Source: Thermocrispum agreste DSM 44070 (lineage in GTDB: Bacteria; Actinomycetota; Actinomycetes; Mycobacteriales; Pseudonocardiaceae). From it: a stretch of DNA of 64,000 nucleotides. Position numbers and translations under genes: made by a program. This document shows positions 32,691-41,469 of the stretch, one piece after another. How positions within the stretch are numbered: position 1 is the first letter of the stretch; each line of letters starts with the position of its first letter. The notes under the pieces were generated by a model. The model was not told where the DNA came from. It saw nothing but the letters and a program-made list of their open reading frames with translations, and did not search any database. The stretch spans positions 80,499 to 144,498 of the forward strand of contig NZ_ATYX01000010.1 in the NCBI RefSeq assembly GCF_000427905.1, given 5' to 3'.

Positions 32691-33956
32691 TCACCCCAGC
32701 CCGAGCATGCCGCCGAACGACGTCACCGTCTTGCTGACGGTGAGGTGGTCCGGGCGGCCGTCCATACGGCGCTGGTAGTCCAGCGATTCCTGGTCGCGGT
32801 TGGCGTTGGCGGCGACTTCCTCGTCTGTGGCCTCGCCCACGGGTATGCCGTTGTACGGCGCGTTCAGCGAACCGCGCACGTTGATCGGGCTGCCCTTCGG
32901 CTCGGCACAGTACGCGTCCTTGTTGTACGGCGGGTCGTTGGTGATGTCGCTGCCCTTGCGCCGGACCGTGCCCTCGTAGCCCTTCACGCACGGGGGCGGG
33001 TCGAACAAGTTCAGCGTCAACCCCAACGGCGCCTCGCCCTTGTTGTCGCGCAGCATGGTCACCGCACCCGCGGACAGCGCCGGGTAGGTGAGGAACGCCT
33101 GCTCCAGGCCCTCCAGCCGGGTGCCGGCGATCCGCCCGACGGTGATCAGGTTGGCGATCACATGGCTGAGGCCAGGACCGATCTCGTCCACCACTTCGCT
33201 GACCTGGGTGGCCGACGACGGCACCTGGTCGATCAGCTTGCGCAGGTCCTCGTCGGATCCCTTCAGCGCCTCGGACACCTTCTGCAGGTCGGTGGCGAAC
33301 GACCGCACGTGGTCGAACTCCTCGTTCTGCGTGCTGAGCACCTGATTGCCGGACTCCAGCAACTGCCGCAGATCCGGCAGGTTCTTCCGGGCACCGCGGA
33401 CGAACTCGCTGGAGGTGTCCATGAGCACCTGCAGGTCCTTGCCGTAGTCACCGGCGAACGCGTCGTACGACTCGTTCACCACGGTGCGCAGCGCGTCCGT
33501 CGGCACCGAGTCGGCGAGGTCGGTCAGCTCCTCGATCACGTCGTCGGTGCCCGGCGGCCGCTTGGTGTCGGTGATGACCGACCCGTTCTTCAGGTACGGC
33601 CCGCCTGCCTTGCGCGGCCGCAGGTCGATCAGCTGCTCACCGACCGCGGACCGGTTCATCGCTACCGCCTGCACGTCCGCGGGAATCGGCGGGGCGTCCG
33701 GTTCGATGTTCAGGTCGATCTCCACCCCGGTGTCGGTCAGCCGCATGTCACCGATCCGGCCGACCTTGACGCCGCGATAGGTGACCTCGCCGTTGGGGAA
33801 CACCCCACCGGTGTCCGGCATGCGCACCGCCACCGTGTAGCCGGCATCGCCGAACGCCTTGCCCACGTCGGTGAACCGGATCAGCGCGTACACCAGCGCC
33901 GTGCAGCTGATCAGCACGAACGCCACCAGCTGCAGCTTGGTCTTGCGGGTGAGCAT
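32691..33956 (-). CDS. mceF: MceF-position MlaD/Mce protein
   Basis: Last of six tandem Mce proteins; 421 residues. N-terminal membrane anchor (LQLVAFVLISCTALVYALIR), then the MCE domain (VFPNGEVTYRGVKVGRIGDM) and a long helical region (LLESGNQVLSTQNEEFDHVR) that builds the needle-like channel in Mce systems. The C-terminal quarter has a cysteine pair (PPPCVKGYEG, DAYCAEPKG). Its ATG overlaps the mceE stop (TGATG). Confidence 0.9.
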   Translation of the reverse strand: MLTRKTKLQLVAFVLISCTALVYALIRFTDVGKAFGDAGYTVAVRMPDTGGVFPNGEVTYRGVKVGRIGDMRLTDTGVEIDLNIEPDAPPIPADVQAVAMNRSAVGEQLIDLRPRKAGGPYLKNGSVITDTKRPPGTDDVIEELTDLADSVPTDALRTVVNESYDAFAGDYGKDLQVLMDTSSEFVRGARKNLPDLRQLLESGNQVLSTQNEEFDHVRSFATDLQKVSEALKGSDEDLRKLIDQVPSSATQVSEVVDEIGPGLSHVIANLITVGRIAGTRLEGLEQAFLTYPALSAGAVTMLRDNKGEAPLGLTLNLFDPPPCVKGYEGTVRRKGSDITNDPPYNKDAYCAEPKGSPINVRGSLNAPYNGIPVGEATDEEVAANANRDQESLDYQRRMDGRPDHLTVSKTVTSFGGMLGLG

Positions 33957-35155
33957 CAGTGACCCCCCATCGGCAGCGCGCCGGTCAGCGACTCGATCAG
34001 CCTGCGCGGACCCGACCCGTCCATCGGGATCTCCGGCAGAATCTGCGGCACTTCCAGGTCCGGCAACGGCAGCTGGTTCGGATCCAGCAGCTCGCCTTCG
34101 GCCATGGGCAGGTCCTTGACGATCGGCAACCCAGGCATCGGGTGGCCGCGGTTGCGCCGGAAGTTCTTGACGATCTCCTCCAGATCCAGGCTGACCCGGG
34201 CGAACAGGTTGAAGTAGTCACCCTTGGCGCCTTCCACCGCGCCGTCGGAGAACGGGAACGACACCAGCAGCTCCAGCGACTGCGGCAGGTCCTCCGCGTC
34301 GGCCAGGTTCTGCAGGATCGGCCGCAGCGACTCGAGGTTGTCGATCAAGTCGTCCTGGCTGCGCTGCAGCGTGTCGGTGGCCACCTCGGACAGCTTGCGC
34401 AGCGACTTGAGCATGCGGGTGAGGTCCTTGCGCTGGTCGACCAGCACCTTCATGCCGGGCGACAGGTCGTCCAGCGCCTTGGCCACCACGTGCTTGTCCT
34501 TGCGCAGCGTCTTGCTCAGCCGGTTCAGGCTGTGCAGCGCCCTGTCGATGTCGTCGGTCTGCCCGTTCAGCCCGCGCACCAGCGTGTTGGCGTTGTGCAG
34601 CAGCGCCTTGATCTCCGGCTCGTTGCCGGTGAGCGTCTTGTTCAGCTCCTTGGTGATGGTGTTGACCTGCTCGATGCCGCCGCCGTTGAGCAGCATGGAC
34701 AGTGCGCCCAGGATCTCCTCGACCTCCACGTTGCGGTTGGTCCTGGACAGCGGGATGACCGAGCCGTCGGTCAGCTCACCGCGCGCCGTGCCCCGCGGCG
34801 GGCGCACCAGGTCGATGTACTTCTCCCCGAGCAGGCTGGACTGCTTGATGTTGGCCAGGCTGTTCGCGGGCATGTCGGCGTCCCTGCGGAGCAGCACGGT
34901 CACCTCGGCGTGCCAGCCGTCGTCGGCCAGGTCGATCTTCTCCACCCGGCCGACCGGCACCTCGTTCACCTTCACGTGGGTCTGCGGCACCAGGTCCAGC
35001 ACGTCCCGGAACTGGATCTTCACCCGGATCGGGTCCTCGCCGAGGTCGGCGCCGCCGGGCAGCGGCAGGTCGTAGATGCCGGTGAACGAGCTGCACCCGG
35101 TCGCCGCCAGGGCCAGCGTGGCGAGCAGCGCGATCAGCGCACGTCGCATGCGCAT
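33956..35155 (-). CDS. mceE: MceE-position lipoprotein
   Basis: A 399-residue Mce protein with a lipoprotein signal: MRMRRALIALLATLALAATG then Cys21. As in mycobacterial MceE (LprK-like), it is the only lipidated member of the six. The MCE domain (VKIQFRDVLDLVPQTHVKVN ... VPVGRVEKIDL) is followed by the long helix. ATG 35155 shares its first base with the mceD stop (TGATG), so the start is fixed by coupling. Confidence 0.9.
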   Translation of the reverse strand: MRMRRALIALLATLALAATGCSSFTGIYDLPLPGGADLGEDPIRVKIQFRDVLDLVPQTHVKVNEVPVGRVEKIDLADDGWHAEVTVLLRRDADMPANSLANIKQSSLLGEKYIDLVRPPRGTARGELTDGSVIPLSRTNRNVEVEEILGALSMLLNGGGIEQVNTITKELNKTLTGNEPEIKALLHNANTLVRGLNGQTDDIDRALHSLNRLSKTLRKDKHVVAKALDDLSPGMKVLVDQRKDLTRMLKSLRKLSEVATDTLQRSQDDLIDNLESLRPILQNLADAEDLPQSLELLVSFPFSDGAVEGAKGDYFNLFARVSLDLEEIVKNFRRNRGHPMPGLPIVKDLPMAEGELLDPNQLPLPDLEVPQILPEIPMDGSGPRRLIESLTGALPMGGH

Positions 35156-36327
35156 CACTGGCCACCTCCGTACTGGATCGCCTGCAGTTGCCGCAGCGGC
35201 GGCGGGATCTTGCCCTTCTGCAGCGAGTTGATGACCGAACCGACCGAGGGCAGCGCATCGCCCAGCGGCGCGACCTTGTCGCACAGCGAACCGAGCGGCT
35301 TGCCGGCCTCGGGCACCTGCTTGACGATGTTGCAGATCATCACCAGCGGCGGCTGGGCGAGCTCGTTGAAGTCCGAGCGGGTGTCCAGTGCACCGGTGCT
35401 GCCGTTGTAGGCGTTGATCACGTTGCCCAACGCCACCGGCGCGATGTCCAGGATCTCGGTCAGCGCCGCCCGCTGGTCGACCAGCGTCTTGGTCACCTCG
35501 GCCAGCTTGTCCACGTTGCTGCGCAACCGGTCCTTGTTCTGGTCGATGAACCGCTTGACCTTGGCCAGCGTGGAGCCGAGCACCTTCACCGTCTCGCGGA
35601 AGTTGTGCCGCTCCTCCGACAGGAACGCGCTGACCTCGGCCAGCTGCTGCTCGAACGTGCGGATGTCGGCGTCGCTGTCGGCGAACGTCTTGGTGATCTT
35701 GGCCAGGTTGGTCACGGTGGCGAACAAATCGTCCTTGTTGCCGTCCAGCGTGCCGGACGCCTTGCCGAGCTTGTCGATGGTGGCGTTGAGCGCCTTGCCG
35801 TTGTCCTTGAAGTTCTCCGCCGCCGTCTTCAGCAGCCGGGACAGCGAGCCGTCCTTGTTCGCCCCCTTCGGCCCCAGCGTCTCGCTGACCTCGATCAGCG
35901 TCTCGTACAGGTCGTCGATCTCGAGCGGGACGGCGGTGCGCTCCATGCCGATGACCGCGTTGTCCTTCAGCGTCGGCCCACCGGTGTACGGGGGAGTGAA
36001 CTGGACGTAGCGGTCACTGACCAGCGACGGGGCAACGATGACCGCCTGCACGTCGGCGGGCAGCCGCACGGTGCGGTCGTAGGTCATGGTGACCTTGACC
36101 CGGTCGCCCATCGGCAGCACTTCCTCGACCGTGCCCATGGCAACGCCACGGACCCGGACGCTGTTGCCCTCGTAGAGGCCGATGGCCGACGGGAAATAGG
36201 CGGTCACCCGGCGGACGTTGGCGTCCTTGAGGGTCCACCAGAGCGCGCCGGCCACCACCAGGCCGAGCACGCAGGCGAGCGCGATCCCGCGCCACAGTTG
36301 CGCTGCGAAACGAGTCTGCGGGCTCAT
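35155..36327 (-). CDS. mceD: MceD-position MlaD/Mce protein
   Basis: A 390-residue Mce subunit with an N-terminal anchor (IALACVLGLVVAGALWW), MCE domain (YEGNSVRVRGVAMGTVEEVL) and long helical region; conserved cysteines MICNIV and GSLCDKVA near the C-terminus. Its start overlaps the previous stop by four bases (ATGA). Part of the hexameric lipid-import channel of Mce systems. Confidence 0.9.
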   Translation of the reverse strand: MSPQTRFAAQLWRGIALACVLGLVVAGALWWTLKDANVRRVTAYFPSAIGLYEGNSVRVRGVAMGTVEEVLPMGDRVKVTMTYDRTVRLPADVQAVIVAPSLVSDRYVQFTPPYTGGPTLKDNAVIGMERTAVPLEIDDLYETLIEVSETLGPKGANKDGSLSRLLKTAAENFKDNGKALNATIDKLGKASGTLDGNKDDLFATVTNLAKITKTFADSDADIRTFEQQLAEVSAFLSEERHNFRETVKVLGSTLAKVKRFIDQNKDRLRSNVDKLAEVTKTLVDQRAALTEILDIAPVALGNVINAYNGSTGALDTRSDFNELAQPPLVMICNIVKQVPEAGKPLGSLCDKVAPLGDALPSVGSVINSLQKGKIPPPLRQLQAIQYGGGQ

Positions 36328-37313
36328 CGCGGATCACACCCGTCCTCGTTCAGCGGCCCCGCTTGCGGCAGCAGGAAACCGCACAGGTAGTTGTCGAACC
36401 ACCGGCCGTTGCCCAGCACGTTGTTGAACTGCCGGACGAACGGGGCGAACGCCTCGATCCCCTCACCGAGCGCCTTGCGGTTGCGGTGCAGCAGGCTGGT
36501 GAGCCGGTCGAGGTCCTTCAACACCGGGCGCAGCTGCTTGTCGTTGTCGTCGACCAGGCCGTTGAGCTGAGCGGCCAGCTGCTGGCTGCTCTCCAGCAGG
36601 GCCGAGATGGCCGCCTTGCGCCGATTCAGCTCGGCCAGCAGCACGTTGCCGTCCTGCATCAGCTTCACCAGCTGCTCGTCCCGGTCGGCCAGCGTGTCGG
36701 ACACCTCGCGGGTGTTGGCCAGCAGCTTGGCCAGCTGCCGGTCCCGCTTGGCGATGGTGTCGGACAGGCGGGACAAGCCGGTCAGTGCACCGCGCAGCTC
36801 CTGAGGGGTGTCGCGGAACGTCTCGGACAGCACGTCGAAGCTCTGCGCCAGCTGGTCGGTGTCGATCTCGTCGACGGTCTGCGCCAGGTCCCGGAACGCC
36901 TCCAGCACGTCGTACGGCGACGTGGTGCGCTCGACCGGGATGACCTCGTTCGGATCCAGCGGCTTCGTCCCGGCCGGTTCCAGCGACAGGAACTTCTGCC
37001 CGAGCAGCGACTTGAGTTTGATGTCCGCCCTGGTCTGGTCGCCCATCCAGGCGTCCTTGACGTAGAAGGTGACCCGGACCAGGTTCTGCTCGTCCAGCTC
37101 GACGTCGGCCACCTTGCCGACCTTGATGCCCGCGATGCGGACCTCGTTGCCCGGCTTGAGCCCGGCCGCCTCCTCGAACTGGGCGCTGTAGGTCGTCCCG
37201 GCGCCGATCAACGGCAGGTCGTCGGCGTTGGCCGCGGCCACCAGACCCATCGCGATCACCGAGATCGCCACCACGGCGATGGTGATCGGGTTGCGTTTCT
37301 GGAACGACTTCAT
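36324..37313 (-). CDS. mceC: MceC-position MlaD/Mce protein
   Basis: A 329-residue Mce subunit: membrane anchor (ITIAVVAISVIAMGLVAAA), MCE domain (AAGLKPGNEVRIAGIKVGKV) and long helix with C-terminal NYLCGFLLPQAG. I start at ATG 37313, whose ATGA overlaps the mceB stop; an upstream GTG would add four residues. Confidence 0.9.
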   Translation of the reverse strand: MKSFQKRNPITIAVVAISVIAMGLVAAANADDLPLIGAGTTYSAQFEEAAGLKPGNEVRIAGIKVGKVADVELDEQNLVRVTFYVKDAWMGDQTRADIKLKSLLGQKFLSLEPAGTKPLDPNEVIPVERTTSPYDVLEAFRDLAQTVDEIDTDQLAQSFDVLSETFRDTPQELRGALTGLSRLSDTIAKRDRQLAKLLANTREVSDTLADRDEQLVKLMQDGNVLLAELNRRKAAISALLESSQQLAAQLNGLVDDNDKQLRPVLKDLDRLTSLLHRNRKALGEGIEAFAPFVRQFNNVLGNGRWFDNYLCGFLLPQAGPLNEDGCDPR

Positions 37314-38356
37314 GCCGTGCCACACCTCTCTCGCGGTGCGCGCGGTGTCTCGATCGGGATCTCCTGCCCGCCCGGCACCTTCACCGTGATGTCCAGGCCG
37401 CAGACGTAGAAGTTGAACCAGGAGCCGTAGCTGGCGGTGCGGCCGATCGTGGTGTACTTCTTCGGCCCGAACACGATGAAGTGCTCGATCTTGTCCTCGT
37501 GCTGGTTGAGCAGCCGCGTGGCCCTGCCGAGCTCGGCGATGTCGTCCTTGAGCGGCTTGCGGGTGTCGTCGAGGAAGCCCGCGGTGGTGCGGGCCAGCTC
37601 GTCCAGCGACTCCACCGCGTCACCGATCGGCACCGCGTCCTCGGCCAGGCCGGAGACCAGCTGCTGCAGCGTGTCGACCGTCTCCCGGAACTGCGGGCCC
37701 TTGGCGTTGAGGGTGTCCAGCACCGAGTTCAGGTTGTCGATCAGCTCGCCGATCACCCGGTCCTTGTCGGCCAGCGTGTTGGTCAGCTGCGCGGTGTGCG
37801 CCAGCAGGTTCTCCACCGTGCCGCCCTCGCCCTGCAGCACCTGCACGATCTCGTAGGACAGCTGGTTGACGTCCTTCGGCGACAGCGCGGTGAACAGCGG
37901 CTTGAACCCGTTGAACAGCTCGGTGAGATCGACAGCAGACCGGGTCTGCTCCAGCGGGATCCGTCCGGTGCCGTCGGTCGGCAGGTAGTCGTCGCGGCCG
38001 GACGGCGGGCCGGGGTCGAGCGCGATGTAGCGCTGGCCGACCAGGTTCCGGTACCGCACGGTGGCGATGGTCTGCTTGGGCAGGCGCCGGTCGGCGTCCA
38101 CCTCGAACTCCACCTCGGCCTGGTTGCGGTCGGCCACCCGCACGTCGGTGACCTGGCCGACACGCACACCGGCGATCCGGACGTCGTCGTTCTCCAGCAG
38201 CAGCGTGGCGTCGGAGAACCGCGCCGTGTAGGTCACCGTGCCGCTCATGTTGATGTTGGCGATGCTGATGCCGAGCACCGCCGTGGTCACCACGGTGATC
38301 ACCGCGAAGATGGTCAGCTTGATCAGCGGACCGGTCACATGGGTCGCCGACTTCAC
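37310..38356 (-). CDS. mceB: MceB-position MlaD/Mce protein
   Basis: A 348-residue Mce subunit: anchor (LIKLTIFAVITVVTTAVLGI), MCE domain (LENDDVRIAGVRVGQVTDVR), KQTIATVRYRNLVGQRYIAL, and a C-terminal FNFYVCGLDITVKVPGG that is typical of MceB proteins. GTG 38356 overlaps the mceA stop by four bases (GTGA); the frame is open well upstream inside mceA but that part is shadow. Confidence 0.9.
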   Translation of the reverse strand: MKSATHVTGPLIKLTIFAVITVVTTAVLGISIANINMSGTVTYTARFSDATLLLENDDVRIAGVRVGQVTDVRVADRNQAEVEFEVDADRRLPKQTIATVRYRNLVGQRYIALDPGPPSGRDDYLPTDGTGRIPLEQTRSAVDLTELFNGFKPLFTALSPKDVNQLSYEIVQVLQGEGGTVENLLAHTAQLTNTLADKDRVIGELIDNLNSVLDTLNAKGPQFRETVDTLQQLVSGLAEDAVPIGDAVESLDELARTTAGFLDDTRKPLKDDIAELGRATRLLNQHEDKIEHFIVFGPKKYTTIGRTASYGSWFNFYVCGLDITVKVPGGQEIPIETPRAPRERCGTA

Positions 38357-39825
38357 CGGATCTCCACCTCCGCTCCACGGTAGAGCGGACCCACCAGCAA
38401 GCTGCCCCAGCTGGGCATCTGGTTGGGCTTCATGCCGGTCTCGATGCTCACCAGGTGGCTGAGCAGGTTGTTCTCCGCCGGGGTGTTCACCTCGTCGGCC
38501 ACGGCGGCGGCCGGGGCGGCGCCACCGCCGCTCGCGTCGTAGGTGCCCGCCATGCCCTTCGGCTTGGTGCCCGGCTTGCACTCCTTCAGCCACTGCTCCG
38601 GCACCTTGTTGCCGAACACGTTCACCACGTCGCACGGCAGGCCCTCGGCGTCCCACTCCGGCGCGCGGGGATCGGGTTCGCCCGCCGGGTCGGTGCCGTC
38701 GTCGAACCGCAGGAACTTGTACGGCATCGGCAGCGGGCTGGGGATGTCCTCGTGGTGCACGTCGACGCACCACGGCCCGCGGTACTTGCCCAGCTCGTCG
38801 GTGCCGATGCCGCCGAACTCCGGCTCGTCCTGGCCCGGCTTGTACTTCTCCTGCGCGGGCCCGATGACCACCTTGGCCCGCAGGCCGGGGGTGGAGGTGC
38901 CCTTGCCGAACGCCGCGTCCAGCAGCGGCAGCGCCTCCGCCATCTGACTGGTCACGCACGGCACTTCCGGCGCGTACTTGGCCAGCATGGCCAGCGTGCG
39001 CTTGTTGACCTTGTTGACCGTGACGATGTTGTTCCGGTTGGCCTCGAGGTAGTCCTGCAGGTCACGCGAGGCGGTGGTCAGCGTGCGGTACAGCGAGTCG
39101 AGGTTGCGCTGCTTGTCCACCAGCGTGGCGGACGTGGTGCGCATGTTGTCCAGCGTGTCGATCAGCTCGGGCGCGACGTCCTCCAGGTTGTCGGAGAACT
39201 TGGCCAGCTCCTGCAGGTTCTGCTGTAGCTCGGGCAGCTCCGGGTTCAGCTCGCCCATGTACTCGCCGAGCTCCACCAGCGTGTCGCCGAGCTGCTCGCC
39301 GCGGCCCTCCAGCGCGTTGGCGATGGCGGTCAGCGTGCTGTTCAGCTTCTGCGGCTGCACCGCGCGCAACACCGGGAGCAGCTTGTCGAACGACTGCGCC
39401 AGCTCCAGCGCCGCGCTCGATCGATCCTGCGTGATCACGTCGCCCTCGGACATCTTCGGACCGTCCAGCGACGGGAAGGACAGCTGCACGTAGCGCTCAC
39501 CGAACAGCGTCTTCGGCATGATCCGCGCAGTGGCGTTCTTCGGCAGCTGCGCCGCGTACTCCGGGTCCAGCGCCAGATCCAGGACGGCGCCGTCCGGGGT
39601 CGGGGTGATCTTGGCGACGTGCCCGACGAACACCCCGCGCGCCTTGACGTCCGACTTCACCGCCAGCTGGTTGCCGACCTTGTCGGTCTCCAGCTTCACC
39701 GTCACCACGTCCCGGAACGCGTGCTGCTGGCTCGCCACGCTCAAGCCGACCAGTCCGAGCACGATCACGATGAAGCCGATGCCGAGCAGTCGGCGCTTCA
39801 GCACGGTTCCCAATCCCCTGCTCAT
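38353..39825 (-). CDS. mceA: MceA-position MlaD/Mce protein
   Basis: First and longest of the six Mce proteins, 490 residues. Anchor (LLGIGFIVIVLGLVGLSVAS), MCE domain (VKSDVKARGVFVGHVAKITP), the long helical channel segment (RTLTTASRDLQDYLEANRNN) and a C-terminal extension of about 150 residues with four cysteines. MceA proteins are expected to cap the channel or bind substrate; the substrate here is unknown. It overlaps the second permease gene by four bases. Confidence 0.9.
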   Translation of the reverse strand: MSRGLGTVLKRRLLGIGFIVIVLGLVGLSVASQQHAFRDVVTVKLETDKVGNQLAVKSDVKARGVFVGHVAKITPTPDGAVLDLALDPEYAAQLPKNATARIMPKTLFGERYVQLSFPSLDGPKMSEGDVITQDRSSAALELAQSFDKLLPVLRAVQPQKLNSTLTAIANALEGRGEQLGDTLVELGEYMGELNPELPELQQNLQELAKFSDNLEDVAPELIDTLDNMRTTSATLVDKQRNLDSLYRTLTTASRDLQDYLEANRNNIVTVNKVNKRTLAMLAKYAPEVPCVTSQMAEALPLLDAAFGKGTSTPGLRAKVVIGPAQEKYKPGQDEPEFGGIGTDELGKYRGPWCVDVHHEDIPSPLPMPYKFLRFDDGTDPAGEPDPRAPEWDAEGLPCDVVNVFGNKVPEQWLKECKPGTKPKGMAGTYDASGGGAAPAAAVADEVNTPAENNLLSHLVSIETGMKPNQMPSWGSLLVGPLYRGAEVEIR

Positions 39826-40670
39826 CCGGCGATCCTCAGCGTCGTGTCGGTACCCCAGATGCCGAATCCGATGAAGAAGTTCATCAGCGCGACCACCACG
39901 ATGGTGGTCTTCACCGCCTTGCCGACCGCGACCCCGACACCCGCGGGCCCGCCGGAGGCGGTGTAGCCGTAGTAGCAGTGCGCCAGGATGATGAACACCG
40001 CGAAGATCAGCACCTTGGCGAAGCTGATGAACACGTCTTCCTTCGGCAGGAACTGTTCGAAGTAGTGGTCGTAGGTGCCAATCGACTGGCCGTAGAACAA
40101 CGTCACGGTCAGCCGGGAGCCGAGATACGAGGCCAACAGCCCGATGATGTACAGCGGGATGATGGCCAGAAAGCCCGCGATGATCCTGGTGGTCACCAAG
40201 AACGGCAGGCTGGGCACGGCCATGACCTCGACCGCGTCGATCTCCTCGGAGATCCGCATCGCGCCCAGCTGAGCGGTGAAGCCCGCGCCCACCGTCGCGG
40301 ACAGCGCCAGGCCGGCCACCAGCGGCGCCACCTCACGGGTGTTGACGAAGGCCGAGACGAACCCGGAGACCGCCGCGGCGCCGATCTGGTCCAGGCCGGC
40401 GTAGCCCTGCAGGCCGACCACGATGCCGACGAACAGCGTCATGCCGAGCATGACGCCGACGGTGCCGCCGATGACCGCGAGCGCGCCGCTGCCGAAGAAC
40501 GTCTCGGCCAGGATCCGCATCACCTCGCGCGTGTAGCGCACGAGCGTCTTCGGGATCCACGCCAGCGCACGGATGTAGAACGACAGCTGGTCGCCCAGGT
40601 CGTCCAGCTTGTTCAACGGCACCTGCACCGCCCTGCGTGCGGTGCGCCCAACGGTGTTCAGTGTTGACAT
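39822..40670 (-). CDS. MlaE/YrbE-family permease (YrbEB position)
   Basis: Inner-membrane permease of the Mce system, 282 residues with about five membrane segments. VREVAPLVAG-type loop (NTREVAPLVAGLALSATVGA) and the EXP-like QLGAMRISEEIDAVEVMAV coupling helix that contacts the ATPase are present. It starts seven bases behind the other permease and overlaps mceA by four bases. Confidence 0.92.
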   Translation of the reverse strand: MSTLNTVGRTARRAVQVPLNKLDDLGDQLSFYIRALAWIPKTLVRYTREVMRILAETFFGSGALAVIGGTVGVMLGMTLFVGIVVGLQGYAGLDQIGAAAVSGFVSAFVNTREVAPLVAGLALSATVGAGFTAQLGAMRISEEIDAVEVMAVPSLPFLVTTRIIAGFLAIIPLYIIGLLASYLGSRLTVTLFYGQSIGTYDHYFEQFLPKEDVFISFAKVLIFAVFIILAHCYYGYTASGGPAGVGVAVGKAVKTTIVVVALMNFFIGFGIWGTDTTLRIAG

Positions 40671-40677
40671 CGCCGCA

Positions 40678-41469
40678 TCACCCGGTCTTCGGTGGGACGA
40701 CAGTGAGGTACACCGCGGTGAGGATGAAGTTGACGAAGAACAGCAGCAGGAACGTGATGACCACCGACTGGTTCACCGCGTCCCCGACACCCTTCGGGCC
40801 AGGAGGCGGGTTCAGCCCCCGGTAGCAGGCCACCACGCCGGCCAGGAAACCGAACAGCGCGGCCTTGATCTCGGAGATCCACAGGTCGGGCAGCTGGGCG
40901 AGGGCGGAGAAGCTGGCCAGGTAGGCGCCGGGGGTGCCGCCCTGCAGGATGATGTTGAAGAAGTAGCCACCCAGCACGCCGACTACGCTGACCACGCCGT
41001 TGAGCAGCAGCGCGACCAGCGTGCAGGCCAGCACTCGCGGCACCACCAGGCGGTGCACCGCCGAGACACCCAGCACTTCCATCGCGTCGATTTCCTCGCG
41101 GATGGTGCGGGCGCCGATGTCGGCGCAGATCGCCGCCCCGGCCGCGCCGGCGACGATCAGCGCGCACACGATGGGTGAGGCCTGCTGGATGATGGCCAGC
41201 ACGCTCACCGCGCCGGTGAACGAGGCCGCGCCCAGCTGGTTGACCACCTGGCCCAGCTGCAGCGAGACCACCGCGCCGAACGGGATCGACACCAGCATCG
41301 CGGGCAGGATCGACACCCCGGCGATGAACCAACCCTGTTGGATGAACTCCCGGACCTGGAACGGCCGCTTGAACGTCAACCGGACCACGTCCGCGCCGAG
41401 CGCGAACAGCTTGCCGGTCGACTCCAGCGCGCCCCGTCCCGGGAACGAAACCGTCGAACGTTGCGTCAC
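40678..41469 (-). CDS. MlaE/YrbE-family permease (YrbEA position)
   Basis: Partner permease, 263 residues, same fold as the next gene; the coupling motif reads ADIGARTIREEIDAMEVLGV. The frame is open 20 codons upstream, but GTG 41469 (VTQRSTVSF) follows GGGAGG and overlaps the ATPase stop by GTGA, so this start is chosen. Confidence 0.92.
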   Translation of the reverse strand: MTQRSTVSFPGRGALESTGKLFALGADVVRLTFKRPFQVREFIQQGWFIAGVSILPAMLVSIPFGAVVSLQLGQVVNQLGAASFTGAVSVLAIIQQASPIVCALIVAGAAGAAICADIGARTIREEIDAMEVLGVSAVHRLVVPRVLACTLVALLLNGVVSVVGVLGGYFFNIILQGGTPGAYLASFSALAQLPDLWISEIKAALFGFLAGVVACYRGLNPPPGPKGVGDAVNQSVVITFLLLFFVNFILTAVYLTVVPPKTG